This document shows positions 6,401 to 9,315 of a stretch of 9,315 bases of DNA, piece by piece. The translations under genes and the position numbers were made by a program. The stretch spans positions 1-9,315 of the forward strand of contig NZ_DGUN01000068.1 of the NCBI RefSeq assembly GCF_002395745.1. Reading direction: 5' to 3'. A model generated the notes under the pieces. It saw only the letters and a list, made by a program, of their open reading frames with translations. It made no database searches and was not told the DNA's origin. Position 1 is the first letter of the stretch, and every line of letters starts with the position of its first letter. The DNA is from Fibrobacter sp. UBA4309 (lineage in GTDB: Bacteria > Fibrobacterota > Fibrobacteria > Fibrobacterales > Fibrobacteraceae).

Positions 6401-7741
6401 CCGGACGACATCCTCGTGGGTAAGGTTACCCCGAAGGGCGAAACCGAACTCTCTCCGGAAGAACGTTTGCTCCGTGCCATCTTCGGCGAAAAGGCCGGCG
6501 ATGTGCGCGACTCCTCCCTCAAGGCTCCTCCGGGAATGAAGGGCGTGGTTCTCGAAACCCGCATCTTCAGCAAGAAGGACAAGGCCGACAAGAAGAGCAA
6601 GGAAAAGGATCAGGAGACCATCGAGTCCATCCGTTCCAATTTCCAGGTCCAGATCGACAAGATCAAGGAATCCTGCCGCGAACACTTGTTCGAACTTCTC
6701 GGTGGCAAGGTCGCCGGTAAGGTCATGGACAACGAAACCCATGAACTCCTTATCCGCGAAGGCCAGACCTACAACGAACAGAACCTCGCTCTCATCGACG
6801 TGACCAAGGTTTCTCCGCTCTCTACGTTCGTGACTGGTGACGACGAACTCCAGGAAAAGGTTCTTTCCCTCGTTCTCGTTGCCCGCGACAGTCTCGATAC
6901 CCTGACCCGTACCATGGAAAAGGAAATCGACAAGGTCACGAAGGGCGACGAACTCAAGCCGGGCGTGCTCAAGTGCGTCAAGGTCTATATCGCCAAGAAG
7001 CGCTGCCTCTCCATCGGTGACAAGATGGCAGGTCGTCACGGTAACAAGGGCTGCGTGGCCAAGATCGTTCCGGTCGAAGACATGCCGTTCACCGAAGATG
7101 GCCGCCCGCTGCAGATCCTTTTGAACCCGATGGGCGTGCCTTCCCGTATGAACATCGGTCAGGTGCTCGAAGTCCACCTGGGCTGGGCCGCCAAGACGCT
7201 CGGCTTCAAGGTCTCTACGCCGGTGTTCGACGGCGCCAAGTTCGAGGACATCTGCAAGGAACTCGAAAAGGCCTACCAGAAGAATCCGATCGTGAGCTAC
7301 GAGATGGATCCGGACAACGACAAGATTATCGGTAAGGCGAAGCTTTACGACGGCAAGACCGGCGAAGCCCTCCTGAACCCGGTGACCATCGGTTACATGT
7401 ACTACCTCAAGCTCGGTCACTTGGTCGACGACAAGATCCACGCCCGTTCTATCGGTAGCTACGCCCTCGTGACGCAGCAGCCGCTCGGCGGTAAGAGCCA
7501 GTTCGGTGGCCAGCGCTTCGGTGAAATGGAAGTGTGGGCCATGGAAGCTTACGGTGCCGCTTACACGCTGCAGGAACTCCTCACCGTCAAGTCCGACGAC
7601 GTGCAGGGCCGTTCCCAGGTGTACGACGCCATCGTCCATGGCAAGAACACCCCGAAGCCGGGTATCCCCGAATCCTTCAACGTTATGATTCGCGAAGTTC
7701 ATTCTTTGGGTCTTGACATCGAGACCACTGGAGATAAGTAA
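3467..7741 (+). CDS. rpoB: DNA-directed RNA polymerase subunit beta
   Basis: RpoB is the second-largest subunit of RNA polymerase, forming one side of the cleft and part of the active site. It is 1424 residues, about 80 more than E. coli (1342). Residues 139-145 (ERVVVSQ) and 479-508 (FFGSSQLSQFMDQMNPLSE and on) form the rifampicin pocket. Q487, D490, H500, R503 and S505 match E. coli Q513, D516, H526, R529 and S531, so the usual resistance positions are wild type. E913 and D914 (NGYNYEDA) match E. coli E813 and D814; K1178 and K1186 (KRCLSIGDKMAGRHGNKG) match the catalytic lysines K1065 and K1073. The C-terminal clamp part LGGKSQFGGQRFGEMEVWA is intact. Oddities are an extra segment of about 105 residues (569-673), a lysine-rich insertion (about 1036-1158) where E. 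coli also has one, and HRSYGV for the usual HRSPGV. rpoC starts one base after the stop. Confidence 0.99.
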   Translation: MITERKSYSSNRFHLELPYLIEVQKASYEQFLQKDIPQEKRLKVGLERVFQDIFPITDPNGLFSLEYEKYSFGIPKYSIPECRERGLTYSMELYATLALRVFEKDGEDTRLKEEVKNDVLICELPIMTENGTFIINGAERVVVSQLHRSYGVSFDEELQPNGRSDYKSRIIPHRGAWVEFNTEGDILYLIIDRKKKIAATAMLRSIGFETTQDILNLFYKQFEEVSVTEESEKFNDEGVCVLIDRIIFKDVIDESTGEVIVEANTVIDDKKLERLRESNVEKITLLSKEEENLLIHYTLAADKTRSREEALRSIYSVTHQQQDEAPNLQAAENYFDGLFLNDPRKYDLGEVGRYRLNAKVYNQAILSILKEVAERFNISDLKMPSVTKMTMTKTDFLAIIEYMVGLYNGDDGYALDDIDHLGNRRTRSVGELLANQISVGLSRMSRVIRENLSLHNDDEQPTPRDLVNTRMVSSVVQAFFGSSQLSQFMDQMNPLSELTHKRRLSALGPGGLSRDRAGFEVRDVHYTHYGRLCPIETPEGPNIGLINSLASYAVVNHFGFIETPYRIVGLVDFKDAKGNVVKFPEEKWHFGIFKGFVHDPHLFVQLELSRKEMDSVRMNLDIRQRDLFDSFVNKVFQVKQADGETLFVKNGSVLDNFSGTADYVQVGDAVEQVVSDFITYLTADEEDAFKVAPASTELTDDNRFKEEYVIVRDKSEYPHVLRQDSIAIGDEDVEHIDLMDVAPMQIVSVAAGLIPFLEHDDANRALMGSNMQRQAVPLLRAEAPVIGTGLERRAALDSGTVVRAKHDGKVTFVDARNITVQRGDMVDGNFVPLTGLGENYEFLGKDPIDEYVLRKFERSNQDSCINQKPIVNVGDFVKAGDVLADGVSTDHGELALGKNILIGFLPWNGYNYEDAVIISEELAIKDTFTSIHIEEYELEVRDTKRGPEELTREIPNVGEDALRNLDENGVIRVGAEVGPDDILVGKVTPKGETELSPEERLLRAIFGEKAGDVRDSSLKAPPGMKGVVLETRIFSKKDKADKKSKEKDQETIESIRSNFQVQIDKIKESCREHLFELLGGKVAGKVMDNETHELLIREGQTYNEQNLALIDVTKVSPLSTFVTGDDELQEKVLSLVLVARDSLDTLTRTMEKEIDKVTKGDELKPGVLKCVKVYIAKKRCLSIGDKMAGRHGNKGCVAKIVPVEDMPFTEDGRPLQILLNPMGVPSRMNIGQVLEVHLGWAAKTLGFKVSTPVFDGAKFEDICKELEKAYQKNPIVSYEMDPDNDKIIGKAKLYDGKTGEALLNPVTIGYMYYLKLGHLVDDKIHARSIGSYALVTQQPLGGKSQFGGQRFGEMEVWAMEAYGAAYTLQELLTVKSDDVQGRSQVYDAIVHGKNTPKPGIPESFNVMIREVHSLGLDIETTGDK
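7730..7734 (+). promoter_or_regulatory. rpoC ribosome binding site inside the end of rpoB
   Basis: GGAGA lies within the last codons of rpoB, eight bases before the rpoC ATG at 7743. The rpoB TAA stop (7739-7741) is only one base from that ATG. Ribosomes ending rpoB can pass directly to rpoC, which would keep the two subunits close to equal in amount. Confidence 0.8.
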
Positions 7742-7742
7742 T

Positions 7743-9315
<1,573 letters not shown>

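Noticed and set aside
3464..7702. Very long open frame (1412 codons) on the - strand opposite rpoB
   Set aside because: It is in exact codon register with rpoB, so it is open only because rpoB has no TTA, CTA or TCA codons. Its translation matches no family I know and it has no ribosome binding site. The same applies to the - strand frames opposite rplK, rplA, rplJ and rpoC.

Overview
The window is a stretch of core bacterial chromosome, all on the + strand: the end of tuf, then rpmG, a tRNA-Trp, secE, nusG, rplK, rplA, rplJ, rplL, rpoB and the first 524 codons of rpoC. This is the conserved bacterial secE-nusG-rplKAJL-rpoBC cluster, here joined to tuf-rpmG-tRNA upstream. No mobile element, CRISPR array, integration site, transposase or foreign-looking gene is visible, and I found no sign of a previously undescribed system.

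Organism: the RpoB motif VHYTHYGRLCPIETPEG has tyrosine where Proteobacteria have proline, as in Bacteroidetes. Several beta and beta-prime segments also read closest to that group. Two large insertions, one in RpoB and one in RpoC, are absent from the Bacteroidetes and E. coli sequences I can recall. Together with the strong preference for AAG, GAA, GAC, CTC and GGC codons, this suggests the FCB group, with Fibrobacteres (Fibrobacter-like) as my best guess. That placement is inference and needs a phylogeny.

Layout: 1-198 end of tuf; 211-363 rpmG; 375-447 tRNA-Trp; 467-655 secE; 660-1202 nusG; 1233-1658 rplK (GTG start); 1698-2384 rplA; 2393-2929 rplJ; 2981-3361 rplL; 3362-3466 a 105-base gap with two hairpins, the second a good intrinsic terminator; 3467-7741 rpoB; 7743-9315 rpoC (partial). 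All other gaps are 51 bases or less, and no convincing promoter is visible inside the window, so the genes probably share long transcripts started upstream of it.

How it works together: the products are the elongation factor and ribosomal proteins that drive translation (EF-Tu, L33, and the L11/L1/L10/L12 stalk region), the membrane anchor of the protein exporter (SecE), the transcription elongation factor that links polymerase to the ribosome (NusG), and the two largest RNA polymerase subunits. The terminator between rplL and rpoB is placed to let most transcripts stop after the stalk protein L12, which is needed in several copies per ribosome, while a fraction reads on into rpoBC. The points most worth checking are the RpoB and RpoC insertions, that attenuator, and the lack of room for E. 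coli-style L1 and L10 autoregulatory leaders.
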